NCBI GenBank assembly: GCA_036558305.1
Contig: DATBFX010000424.1
Span: 1 to 48,852 of the forward strand
Reading direction: 5' to 3'
Length of the DNA stretch: 48,852 nucleotides
From: DATBFX01 sp036558305
Lineage (GTDB): Bacteria; Chloroflexota; Chloroflexia; Thermomicrobiales; UBA6265
This document shows positions 14,999 to 23,071 of the stretch, piece after piece. The notes below the pieces were generated by a model that saw only the letters and a list, made by a program, of their open reading frames with translations, made no database searches and had not been told where the DNA came from. Numbering within the stretch: position 1 is the stretch's first letter; each line of letters starts with the position of its first letter. A program made the translations under genes and the position numbers.

Positions 14999-17197
14999 AT
15001 GCGCAACCTGCTCGGGCGGCTCAACGCGCGGACGACGGAGGAATTGACGCGAATCGCGGCGACCTGGCAGGTGCCGCTGTCGGCGGGCGACCGACCGGGG
15101 ATGGTGAGCCGTCTCTACCGGGCGCTCGCCGATCCGCGCACGGTGCGCGATTGTTGGGATCGGTTACCGGACGACGAGCGGGCAATGGTGCGGCTGCTCG
15201 CGGTGAGCGAGGAGACCGCGCTGACACTGCCGGAGCTGGCGGCGCACCTCGGGGTGGCCGAAGAAGACGCGCGGCAGATCGCCGTCCGGCTCTATCACGA
15301 GGCGATCGTTGCCCGTGAGGGGGACGACGAACCCCTCCCGGTCGGAGCGCTCCCGCGTCTGTTCTTGCCGCGTGAACTGACCCTGCTGTTCCGGCGTGTC
15401 CAGGACGAGATCGAGGCCGGCGACATCAGCGAGACCCCCTTGCGCGCCCTCCTTGCCCTCCTCGACGATCGGGAATTGGAGGAGGCGGCCGAGATTTGGG
15501 GCGTCCGGGTGATCGCCGGGTTGCGCGGGCGCGAGGATTTGACCCGGCAGATCCTCCAACAGGTCGGCGACGCGGAACGCGTCGCGGCGGTCGCCGGGAA
15601 GCGACGGCGGGATGCCGCGCTGATCTGGCGCCGGCTCCGCGACGCGACGAACGGCGCTCCGGTTGCGCTGGCGGAGGCGGCCGACGCGGCCGGGTTGGCG
15701 CTCGGCGAGGCGCGCCGGGCGCAACGGTTACGCGACGCGCTGGCGGAACTGGAGGGTGCCCTCCTCGTCTGGCACACCTACCGACCGGATGGCAGCCGGT
15801 GGCTGTTCGTGCCGGCAGAGATCCGGGCGCCGGGGCCTACCCGCCGCGACGATCTGCCGGCGCTGACACCGGTGTTCGTGCCACCGGTGGAGGCGGTGGC
15901 ATGGCGATCGCCGTCTGCGCTCGCCTGGGATCTGCTGACGCTGCTGCGGGAGTTGTCCGTCGCGGGCGCCCCACGGGTCCACGTCGCGGCCGATCTCCCG
16001 CGTTCCTGGCGGCGACACGTCAATCGCGGTTTGTGGAACCGCGGTGCCGAAGTCCCGCCGATCGGGTACCTCGAGTTCCTGGCGGCGCTCGCGCAGGCGG
16101 AGGGGTTGCTTCTAGGCGGTGCCGAATCGGGTCAAGAACCACTCGCCGTCGGTCCCGCGATCCGGCTCTGGCGCAATCGTTCCTTCGCCGACCAGATGGA
16201 ACGCCTGAGGTGGTGGTGGTTGGCGAGCCAGTCGTGGATCGAGGGCAGCGCCAGGAAGGACGTCGAGGTGTGGGGGGCGGAGTGGGTGCCGTTCCGGCGC
16301 AAGCTGCTCGTCCACCTCTCCGCGCTGACCGACGGCGGCTGGTATGCCCTGGACGACCTGGCCGGTTGGTTGGCGGCGCGCGACCCGGAGATGCTCGGCG
16401 CCACCTTTACCGTCGCGACGGCCCGCCACGTGGAGGCGACCGACCCGGGCGAGGGGGGGCGGCGCCGCGCCGCGATCGCCGAGGTGGCGGCGGTCACGGT
16501 GGAAACTGCCTTCCGTTGGTTTGGACTGATCGAGGTCGCCGAGGGCGGGCGCCGCGAGCGCATGGTGAGGTTGACGTACGCGGGACAAGCGATGGCCGGC
16601 GCGCAGCCGGTGCCGGCCGCCGAGGAACCGGGCGACGGACCGCCCTTGACGGTGGGCGCGTCGGGCGAGATCGTGTTGCGCGATCCGTCACCGTTGCGGG
16701 TGTGGTCGCTCTCGGCCTTTGCCGAGGTCGAGCGCCTGGATCGCCTGTCGACCTATCGTTTGACCGAGGAAGCGGTCGGACGGGCACTGACGGCGGGATT
16801 CGAGACGCGGCAGATCGTCTCGTTCCTGGCGATGCAGGTCGGTGTCCCCGTCTCGCCCGATTTGGAACGGCGCCTTCAGGAATGGAGCCGCGGATTCCGG
16901 CGCGTCCGCCTGCGACGTGCGGTGGTCGTCAGCCCGGACGACCCCGCGCACCTGGACGCGTTGCACGAAGCAGCCGAGCGGCACGGGTTCACGGTGCGAC
17001 CATTCGGCGAGTCCCTCGTGGTTTTGCTGTCCCCGGCAGCGGGTGACGAGGAGGCGATGCTGGCGGCGGTGTGGCGCGACGACGGGTTCACGCCCCAGTG
17101 GGACGCACGCGCGCCTGTCTCGCGCCAGCGCGACGAAGTGGAGGAACAGTCCGGTACGGAAGGCCCGCCCGATCGCCGGCGATCGGGCGGGACCTAG
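14999..17197 (+). CDS. Helicase-associated-domain protein (XPB/Ssl2 N-terminal-like), no motor
   Basis: The 732-residue protein begins with a helical segment (LNARTTEELTRIAATWQVPL) and winged-helix-like repeats. Its C-terminal third contains the pattern LSAFAEVERLDRLSTYRLTE followed by a GFETRQIVSFLAM stretch, characteristic of the Helicase_C_3 / XPB N-terminal-like family. No Walker A or other helicase motif is present, so it is not itself an ATPase. Relatives are often annotated 'helicase-associated domain-containing protein' and may work with an XPB-type helicase. Ribosome site is weak (GGTGG four bases before the ATG). The stop TAG lies in a CTAG shared with the convergent marR gene. Confidence 0.75.
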   Translation: MRNLLGRLNARTTEELTRIAATWQVPLSAGDRPGMVSRLYRALADPRTVRDCWDRLPDDERAMVRLLAVSEETALTLPELAAHLGVAEEDARQIAVRLYHEAIVAREGDDEPLPVGALPRLFLPRELTLLFRRVQDEIEAGDISETPLRALLALLDDRELEEAAEIWGVRVIAGLRGREDLTRQILQQVGDAERVAAVAGKRRRDAALIWRRLRDATNGAPVALAEAADAAGLALGEARRAQRLRDALAELEGALLVWHTYRPDGSRWLFVPAEIRAPGPTRRDDLPALTPVFVPPVEAVAWRSPSALAWDLLTLLRELSVAGAPRVHVAADLPRSWRRHVNRGLWNRGAEVPPIGYLEFLAALAQAEGLLLGGAESGQEPLAVGPAIRLWRNRSFADQMERLRWWWLASQSWIEGSARKDVEVWGAEWVPFRRKLLVHLSALTDGGWYALDDLAGWLAARDPEMLGATFTVATARHVEATDPGEGGRRRAAIAEVAAVTVETAFRWFGLIEVAEGGRRERMVRLTYAGQAMAGAQPVPAAEEPGDGPPLTVGASGEIVLRDPSPLRVWSLSAFAEVERLDRLSTYRLTEEAVGRALTAGFETRQIVSFLAMQVGVPVSPDLERRLQEWSRGFRRVRLRRAVVVSPDDPAHLDALHEAAERHGFTVRPFGESLVVLLSPAAGDEEAMLAAVWRDDGFTPQWDARAPVSRQRDEVEEQSGTEGPPDRRRSGGT

Positions 17198-17712
17198 TCG
17201 TGGGTGGTGGGCGCCATCGACTCGAGGTCGGTCGCGAGCCGGGCGAGCACGTCCAGACCGCGCTCGAGGGAGCGGATGTCCTCTGAACCGTAGCTGGCCA
17301 CGCGGCGGGCCAACTCGCCCACCAGTTGGTCTTGGACGAAGCCGCTGGCAGCGCGACCCTCCTCGGTCAGGGCGAGGTGAACACGGCGGCGATCGCTGCC
17401 GCCGCTGACGCGCCGGACGTAGCCGCGCCGTTCGAGACGGTCGATCAACCCGGTCACGACCGCCGGCGTCACCATCAACCGGCGCGCCACGTCGCCGAGG
17501 GTGGTCGTTTCGTCTTCGATTACCGAGAGGGCGGAGAGCTGGCGGAGGCTCAAGTCGCCGCCCCTGTCCGACTGTAACGCGTGCGCTTCGGCCCACCGGT
17601 TCAACCGGGGGACGACGTGCAACAGCGCTTGTGCCGTCGCGACCGCCGTCGATTCCGACGAGTCGCGCATTACGCCGTTGCTCCGCATCGTGTCGACAAC
17701 CGTGGCGACCAT
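17194..17712 (-). CDS. MarR-family transcriptional regulator
   Basis: The 172-residue protein carries a winged helix-turn-helix: LSLRQLSALSVIEDE, TLGDVARRLMVTPAVVTGLI (recognition helix) and the wing RRVSGGSDRRRVHLALTEEG. Helices on either side form the usual dimer interface. The ATG at 17712 is supported by GGGAGG seven bases upstream; an upstream in-frame ATG at 17766 and an inner one (MRDSSES) are less well placed. It could control the adjacent beta-propeller operon or a distant target. Its last codons overlap the helicase-associated gene by four bases. Confidence 0.9.
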   Translation of the reverse strand: MVATVVDTMRSNGVMRDSSESTAVATAQALLHVVPRLNRWAEAHALQSDRGGDLSLRQLSALSVIEDETTTLGDVARRLMVTPAVVTGLIDRLERRGYVRRVSGGSDRRRVHLALTEEGRAASGFVQDQLVGELARRVASYGSEDIRSLERGLDVLARLATDLESMAPTTHD

Positions 17713-17907
17713 CCCGCACCTCCCGTCGTTCCAATCGCTTGCCGCACCCCCGGAGGCAAAGACCACGACGAGGGGGACGAGGTCCTCAGGCCCGCGGGGA
17801 TGCTACACGTCGATGACAATCCTTGCAATTGACGAGCCCTCCTCCGTCAGTTCGGCTACCCCGTTTCTCGCTCCCGCTTTGGCGACCGGAAGGCGATGTC
17901 CGGTCCC

Positions 17908-19563
17908 TTACTCGCTCGCCGCCGGCGTCCCCGCGTTGGGCGGAAGCCGAAAGGCGATCAGTTCGTTCGCGAACTCGGGGCTCGGCGCACCAGTATCCGT
18001 CGTGGCCGAGAAAATGCGGGGACCGGCCGCCGGCACGAACACCATGCCGGCGGCGACCGATGGCGGTGCGTTGATGCCGGCGGTCGCTTGGTACGTCCAG
18101 AGCGCGCGGCCGCTGGCGGTGTCGAACGCACGCAGCACGCCGTCGAGACCGGCGGCGAAAACGACGTCGCCGACGACGGTGGCGCCGGCGAAGGCGGGTG
18201 TCGGCAGCGACGTCGTCCAGACGATGCCGCCGGTTGCCGCGTCGATCGCCACGAGTTCACCGCTGGCCTTCCCGAAGTCGAACATGCTCGCCTGGTCGTA
18301 GCCGGTACTCGCGTACCGGGTCGGAAAGTCGACGACCGGTACGAAGAGCAGACCGTCCGCATACGCGATCGGGGAGACAACGCCTCCCCAGGCGCCGGGA
18401 GCGACCTCGATCGCCCCGTCCGGCGGTAACTCGGCGAGATCGTCGTTGTGGTGAAGGCCAACCGAGGTCTGCCAAACGATTTCGCCAACATTTTGCTTGA
18501 TGGCAAGAACCGTGCCAGTTTTGCCGGAGCCGATCGCGAGCGGGGTGGGCAGGCCGGCGATCGGGACCGTGACCAGGATCGGCGTGTTTTGGAAGTCGTG
18601 GTCGAACAGGCCGTGCGGATCGGCGTTGTGGTACCAGCGGACGGCGCCCGTGGCGGGATCGAGGGAAACGATGGAACTGGCGTAGTCGTTGGCGCCGGGC
18701 CGGCTGCTGCCGTTCGGCTCGTCGGGGGTGCCGGCCCACGGTGCGGCATTGGCGACGCCGAAGTAGAGGTTGCCGGCGTCGTCGAACGAGGGCGGGTACC
18801 AGAGCCCGCCGCCGCTGTTGAGACGCGGGTTGCCCCAGAGGTTGCCGGTGGTGGTGTCGAAACTCCAGAGGGTGGCGCCCGAGGCGGCGTCGAGGGCGAA
18901 GAGGACACCGCGGGTGCCGCCGCGGTTGAAACCCCGCGTGTTGCCGCCGATGGTGCTGACGTAGACCGTGCTGTCGTAGACGGCCGGCGCCATGTCGACG
19001 CCTTCGAAGGGGTTGTTCGAAAGGCGCACGCGCCAGAGTTGGGCGCCGGTCGCCGAATCGAGGGCGAAGACCTCCGCCGTGTCGCCGGTCGCGCCGAAAA
19101 TCGAGCCGTAGCCGAGGGCCAACCCGTTGGGGCCGAGTGAGGGAATGCCCTCGTCGTGCCGCCAGCGAACGGTGCCGGTCTCCCGATCGAGGGCGAAGAC
19201 GTTGCTCATCATGTCCTGGACGTAGACGGTGTCGCCGGCGACGAGGGGGGTCGCCGTCATCCCGCCGTACCCGCCGGCGGCGTCGATCGCGAACGTCCAG
19301 GCGACTTCGAGGGTGCCGACGTTCGCGGCGTCGATCGGCGAGGCGGCCGTGGCGCGGGTGGCGGCGAGGTCGTGTTGCGCCACCGGCCAGTCGCCGGCGT
19401 AGCGGGTGACTTCGGGCGGGATCGCCGGTCCGAGTGGTGTCGGTGTGACGGCGGCGTGCGGTTGGTCGGGCTCCTGGGCGCGGACAGCACCGCCGGCAAA
19501 AGTGAGGAGAACGGTCAGGAGACAGAGGTACGCAGCAGCCCTGGTCGGGCGCCGTCGGCTCAC
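17908..19563 (-). CDS. Secreted PQQ-like beta-propeller protein
   Basis: The 551-residue product has a signal peptide (VSRRRPTRAAAYLCLLTVLL) and then a chain of PQQ-type propeller blades. Typical repeat ends are VFALDRETGTVRWRHDEGI, FALDSATGAQLWRVRLS, FALDAASGATLWSFDTTTG and VAIDAATGGIVWTTSLPTP. Apart from one in the signal peptide I see no cysteine in the blades, so the vicinal disulfide of classical PQQ alcohol dehydrogenases is absent. A catalytic quinoprotein or a structural propeller are both possible. Its GTG overlaps the stop of the Kelch gene (GTGA), so the two propellers are coupled and probably interact or act in one place outside the cell. Confidence 0.85.
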   Translation of the reverse strand: MSRRRPTRAAAYLCLLTVLLTFAGGAVRAQEPDQPHAAVTPTPLGPAIPPEVTRYAGDWPVAQHDLAATRATAASPIDAANVGTLEVAWTFAIDAAGGYGGMTATPLVAGDTVYVQDMMSNVFALDRETGTVRWRHDEGIPSLGPNGLALGYGSIFGATGDTAEVFALDSATGAQLWRVRLSNNPFEGVDMAPAVYDSTVYVSTIGGNTRGFNRGGTRGVLFALDAASGATLWSFDTTTGNLWGNPRLNSGGGLWYPPSFDDAGNLYFGVANAAPWAGTPDEPNGSSRPGANDYASSIVSLDPATGAVRWYHNADPHGLFDHDFQNTPILVTVPIAGLPTPLAIGSGKTGTVLAIKQNVGEIVWQTSVGLHHNDDLAELPPDGAIEVAPGAWGGVVSPIAYADGLLFVPVVDFPTRYASTGYDQASMFDFGKASGELVAIDAATGGIVWTTSLPTPAFAGATVVGDVVFAAGLDGVLRAFDTASGRALWTYQATAGINAPPSVAAGMVFVPAAGPRIFSATTDTGAPSPEFANELIAFRLPPNAGTPAASE

Positions 19564-20744
19564 GAGGCCCCCCCGTGCCAGGCGCCGAGAGGCAGCGCCT
19601 CGACGACGGGTGTGTTCTCGACCGTGCCGGCGCGGGTGCTGCCGGCGATCGCGTAGATGGTGTCGCCGACGGCGGCGCTGGCGAGACCGTGTCGGGCGGT
19701 CGGCATCGGCGGCAGCGCGGTCCAGGCATTGGTGACCGGATCGAAGGCGTCGACGTCGGCGAAGGCCGTCTGGCCGCGCTCGCCGCCGAGGACGACGACG
19801 TGCCCGGCGACGGCGACGCCGGACAGACCGCCGCGCGGGACCGGGAGGGGGGCCGCCGCGTGCCACCGGTCGGTCGCCGGATCGTAGACCTCGTTGGCAG
19901 CGGCGAACCGGTCGCCCTCGTCGTGATTGGCACGACCGCCGACGGCGTAGATGCGTCCGTCCAGGGCGACGATCGCCAGGTGTTCGCGCGGCGTGGCGAG
20001 GCCGGCGCGTTTCTGCCAGGTGTTCGTCGCCGGGTCGTAGACCTCGACCGCGCCGGTGACCGGACCGCCCAACTCCACGCGGGCGCCGCCGACGGCGTAG
20101 AGCTTGCCGTCGAGGGCGACGAGACCGAGGGCGCCGCGGGGAGTCGGCAGGTCGGCGCGGCGTTCCCAGGCGTCTCCCGCCGGATCGTAGGACCAGACCG
20201 TATCCACTTCCCGCGAGTCGTCGAGCCGGTAACCGCCCGCGACGTAGATGCGACCGTCGAGGGCGGCGACGCCGGGGTGGTGCACACCCTCGGGAAGATC
20301 GGCGAGTTGGTGCCATTCGCCCGTGTCCATTTCGAAGCGGTCGCACCGTCCATCGCTGTCGAAGCCGCCGGCGACGTAGATCCGGGTCCCGATCACCGCC
20401 GCCGCGAACTCCGATCGCGCCTGGGGGATCGGCGCGAGTTCCCGCCACGGCGAGGACGAGGCAGTGGCCGGCGGAGTCGCCTCCGGTGATTGGGCAAAGA
20501 CCGGCGATGCCGCAAGCAGCGTGATTGCGGAGAGAACTGCCAGCGCATGTTTGCAAAGACGCGTAGGGGCGGACCGCCGTGTCCGCCCTCCTGCGTGAGC
20601 GCAACCGTGGCAGGGCGGACACGGCGGTCCGCCCTTACGCACCCCCCAACCCGGCGCCGACCGATGCGCATTCGCGATGGGGCAAAAACGCTCCAAGCCT
20701 CTTCCAATGGAATTCGGTCCGTGCCACTCTGGTGAACAAGGCAT
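19560..20744 (-). CDS. Secreted Kelch-repeat beta-propeller protein
   Basis: Six Kelch blades are visible, each with a GGxxx strand and a later DP...W pattern: IYVAGGFDSDG, IYVAGGYRLDD, LYAVGGARVEL, IYAVGGRANHD, VVVLGGERGQT and IYAIAGSTRAG. A hydrophobic signal-like segment, LAVLSAITLLAASPVFAQ, precedes them. The start is uncertain. ATG 20744 has GGAGG six bases upstream and gives 394 residues, but the first 70 residues then include the palindromic repeat 20561-20640 translated in frame. GTG 20642 would give 360 residues and is an alternative. No standard start codon lies between the repeat and the signal helix. Confidence 0.8.
   Translation of the reverse strand: MPCSPEWHGPNSIGRGLERFCPIANAHRSAPGWGVRKGGPPCPPCHGCAHAGGRTRRSAPTRLCKHALAVLSAITLLAASPVFAQSPEATPPATASSSPWRELAPIPQARSEFAAAVIGTRIYVAGGFDSDGRCDRFEMDTGEWHQLADLPEGVHHPGVAALDGRIYVAGGYRLDDSREVDTVWSYDPAGDAWERRADLPTPRGALGLVALDGKLYAVGGARVELGGPVTGAVEVYDPATNTWQKRAGLATPREHLAIVALDGRIYAVGGRANHDEGDRFAAANEVYDPATDRWHAAAPLPVPRGGLSGVAVAGHVVVLGGERGQTAFADVDAFDPVTNAWTALPPMPTARHGLASAAVGDTIYAIAGSTRAGTVENTPVVEALPLGAWHGGAS
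20561..20640. repeat. Double GGGCGGAC palindrome inside the Kelch start region
   Basis: Two copies of the unit (GTAGGGGCGGAC...GTCCGCCC) lie head to head as 29-base arms (20561-20589 and 20612-20640) around a 22-base loop. The same double arrangement with a 22-base loop occurs at 35889-35964. Here it lies between the best ribosome site and the signal peptide of the Kelch gene. Confidence 0.8.
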
Positions 20745-20896
20745 CGAGCACCTCCGGGTCGCGCCGCTTTTCCGCTCCGTGCGGCGAGGCGAGAGTCGTC
20801 AGTCGCCGGTGAACAGTCTCAAGTCTCAGGTCGCAGCTCGCAAGACGAACGCCGGTTGCGTCTGGCCACTTACTTCTGACGCCTGAGGCCTCTCGC

Positions 20897-21757
20897 CTAA
20901 CCCCCGATCCCGATCGCGATCACGCCGGCGGCGACGATGGCGCAGGCGGCGATGCGGGTGCGGCCGAAGGGTTCGCCGAGGAGGTAGACGCCCAGCAAGG
21001 CGCCGAAGACGATGCTGACCTCGCGCATCGGTACGACGTAGGAGACCGGTGCCAGGCGGAAGGCGGCCAGAACGATGCAATAGGTGCCGAAGACGGCGAC
21101 GCCGCCGGCGAGAACGGGCCAGCGCTGACGCACCTCGCCCGCGAGGGCGGTGCGGCGCCGGCTCAGTACGTAAGGGGCCAGCACGATCGCGACCAGGACG
21201 TAGATGAGGTAGAGATAGACGAAGGGATGGATGCGGCGGACACCGGCCGAGTCGATCAAGGAGTAGGTCGCGATCGTGACACCGGTCAGGAGCGGCGGCA
21301 GCGTGATGACGTCGCCGAACCCCCGGCGCGCGATGGCACAGCGGATGGCGGGCAGGTGCAGCCACACCACGCCGAGGACGATCAGGGCGATCCCAAGCCA
21401 GGCGATCGCGGTTGGGTGTTCGCCGAAGATCGGCAACGCGAGGAGGGGAACCAACAGCACGCCGGTGCCGCGCGCGACCGGATAGGCGAGGGAGAGGTCG
21501 GTGCGCGCGTAGGCCCGAGCCAGGAAGACCGCGTAAGCGATCTCGGCCAGGGAGGAGGCGAGCAGGAACGGGAGACCGCCCCACGAGGGCGGATGACGCC
21601 GCGCCAGGACCAGAAACGGCATGGCATAGAGCGCCAGGGCCGTGACCGTCAACGCCCAAAAGAAGGTCAGGACGTCCGGGCGGCGTTTGGCGAGCGCGTT
21701 CCACCCGGCGTGGATGACCGCGGCCATCAGGACAAAGGCGATCGCGACGAAGCTCAT
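20897..21757 (-). CDS. EamA/DMT-superfamily transporter
   Basis: The 286-residue protein has about ten hydrophobic helices in two similar halves, as in EamA (RhaT/YdcZ-like) permeases. Helix 1 carries the AAVIHAGWNALAKR motif common in the family, and the second half ends VVPMREVSIVFGALLGVYLL followed by GEPFGRTRIAACAIVAAGVI. The cargo is unknown; relatives export metabolites or amino acids. The ATG at 21757 has no strong ribosome site. It is leftward, divergent from the Tad cluster, with a 318-base gap that holds a perfect palindrome. Confidence 0.88.
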   Translation of the reverse strand: MSFVAIAFVLMAAVIHAGWNALAKRRPDVLTFFWALTVTALALYAMPFLVLARRHPPSWGGLPFLLASSLAEIAYAVFLARAYARTDLSLAYPVARGTGVLLVPLLALPIFGEHPTAIAWLGIALIVLGVVWLHLPAIRCAIARRGFGDVITLPPLLTGVTIATYSLIDSAGVRRIHPFVYLYLIYVLVAIVLAPYVLSRRRTALAGEVRQRWPVLAGGVAVFGTYCIVLAAFRLAPVSYVVPMREVSIVFGALLGVYLLGEPFGRTRIAACAIVAAGVIAIGIGG

Positions 21758-21889
21758 CGAGGGCGCACCGTCCGCACCTGGCCCCGTGTTTCGATCCCGG
21801 TCACCGACCCCGCCCCCACCCCGCGCGCATGTCGCTCCGTCGACCCGCGTTCAGACCGTGTTAATCATCGCATCCGAACCCGACCCCCG

Positions 21890-21925
21890 CGATGGCGGCC
21901 GGGACGATCGTCCCGGCCGCCATCG
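21890..21925. other. 36-bp perfect palindrome upstream of the Tad cluster
   Basis: Positions 21890-21925 are their own reverse complement over all 36 bases (half site CGATGGCGGCCGGGACGA). The gap 21758-22075 otherwise shows only a possible TACTAT -10 box (21963-21968) and a short CTAGG/CCTAG pair around it. The palindrome could be a large hairpin, an operator or a mobile-element trace; no other copy was seen in the window. Confidence 0.6.
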
Positions 21926-22075
21926 GACCGGAGGGCCATACCCCGCTCGGGCTAGGACCCCCTACTATCGGCCTAGTCCGGTTGGGTGGGCGCCCGCGAG
22001 ACGCGGCGCCGGCTCCCGCGGGACCGATTGGCCGGACGCCCCGGATTCGTCACCGGTCGACCGGGAGGGCAGGGA

Positions 22076-22522
22076 ATGAACGCACCGCACAAGCGACGCC
22101 GGGACGATGCGGGGGTGAGCGCGGGTCAGACGATGGTCGAATTCGCCATCGCCAGCGTCGCCTTCTTCTTGGTCGTTTTCGGCACCGTCGATTTCGGTCG
22201 TGCGATCTACCTCTACTCCGAGTTGCACAGCGCGGTGCGCGACGTGGCGCGCGAGGGCAAGGTCGGTTCGGCGAACGGACTCGGGGTCAACACCTCGAAG
22301 TTGGAGTCGCACATCGTCGACGCCTGGAATCCGGAGACCCAGACGACGCATCCGCGATCGGGGTTGGGGGACGCCACGGCGACCGTGACCTGCGTCGGCG
22401 GCTGCACGTCGGGCAACACGCTGGTCGTCACCGCGTCGGTTCCGTTCCAGGCGGTGACGCAGGGTTTCCTCGGACTGAGTCCGATCACGCTGACCGCCTC
22501 GGCGTCGGTGACACTGGAGTGA
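22076..22522 (+). CDS. TadE-family pseudopilin-like protein
   Basis: The 148-residue product shows the TadE pattern GQTMVEFAIASVAFFLVVFG, in which the Glu near the start of the hydrophobic helix is diagnostic, followed by TVDFGRAIYLYSELHSAVRD. The rest is an extracellular domain with two cysteines (CVGGC). TadE-like proteins are minor pilins of tight-adherence (Flp) type IV pili or of related surface secretion systems. GGGAGGGCAGGGA precedes the ATG. A second TadE and a TadG-like protein follow directly, but no Tad ATPase or platform genes lie in the window. Confidence 0.87.
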   Translation: MNAPHKRRRDDAGVSAGQTMVEFAIASVAFFLVVFGTVDFGRAIYLYSELHSAVRDVAREGKVGSANGLGVNTSKLESHIVDAWNPETQTTHPRSGLGDATATVTCVGGCTSGNTLVVTASVPFQAVTQGFLGLSPITLTASASVTLE

Positions 22523-22572
22523 CGGCGCGGCGACCGGTGGGCACGGACGATCGGCACAAGCGGGGGTTGGCG

Positions 22573-22986
22573 ATGCGCGGGTTGCGAACGAGACCACGTG
22601 AGCGCGGTCAGGGGATCGTCGAGTTCGCGATCTCGATGCCGTTCATGCTCCTGATCCTGCTCGGCACGATCGACATGGGCCGGGTCTTCTTCGACTACAT
22701 CGACATGCGGCAGGCGGCGATCGAAGGGGCGACCTACGGGTCCCGGCGACCGACGGACACCGCCGGCATCACCGCCGCGGTCAAGGCCCACGGTCTCCCC
22801 GCCGATGCCACGATCACGGTGGCGACGAGCGGCGATTGCGCGACGCCGACCGGGCTGGGCGACGTCAAGGTGACGGCCAGCCGCGTCTGGACGCCGATCT
22901 CCCTCGACGCCCTGAAACTGGTCGGCGCCGACGGCGATTGGTCCTTCACGGTCAACGCCAGTTCAACGATGCGGTGCATGACGTAG
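22573..22986 (+). CDS. TadE-family protein, second copy
   Basis: This 137-residue protein begins RGLRTRPRERGQGIVEFAIS and continues MPFMLLILLGTIDMGRVFFD, the usual TadE membrane helix, then a small outside domain ending in TVNASSTMRCMT. The ATG at 22573 is supported by GGGGG six bases upstream. A GTG at 22519 that overlaps the previous stop (GTGA) would add 18 residues and cannot be excluded. The stop codon lies at the edge of a strong hairpin (22985-23053) that separates it from the TadG-like gene. Confidence 0.85.
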   Translation: MRGLRTRPRERGQGIVEFAISMPFMLLILLGTIDMGRVFFDYIDMRQAAIEGATYGSRRPTDTAGITAAVKAHGLPADATITVATSGDCATPTGLGDVKVTASRVWTPISLDALKLVGADGDWSFTVNASSTMRCMT

Positions 22987-23053
22987 GCGGAAGGCGGAGG
23001 GCGGAAGGCGGGGAGAACGATTCCTTCCGCCTTCCGCCCCCCGCCTTCCGCCT
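22985..23053. repeat. Long hairpin of GGCGGAAGGCGG units between tadE2 and tadG
   Basis: 27-base arms (22985-23011 and 23027-23053) with one mismatch enclose a 15-base loop; each arm is built of GGCGGAAGGCGG repeats. It starts inside the tadE2 stop codon and ends 18 bases before the next ATG. It may tune the ratio of the pilin-like products through transcript processing or attenuation. Confidence 0.7.
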
Positions 23054-23071
23054 CCAGATGGAGGTGCGGTG

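Noticed and set aside
17908..20622. A single giant frame joining the PQQ-like and Kelch regions
   Set aside because: Only the part up to 19563 encodes propeller blades in that frame. The Kelch blades are in another frame with their own stop at 19560; this is two overlapping genes, not a fusion.
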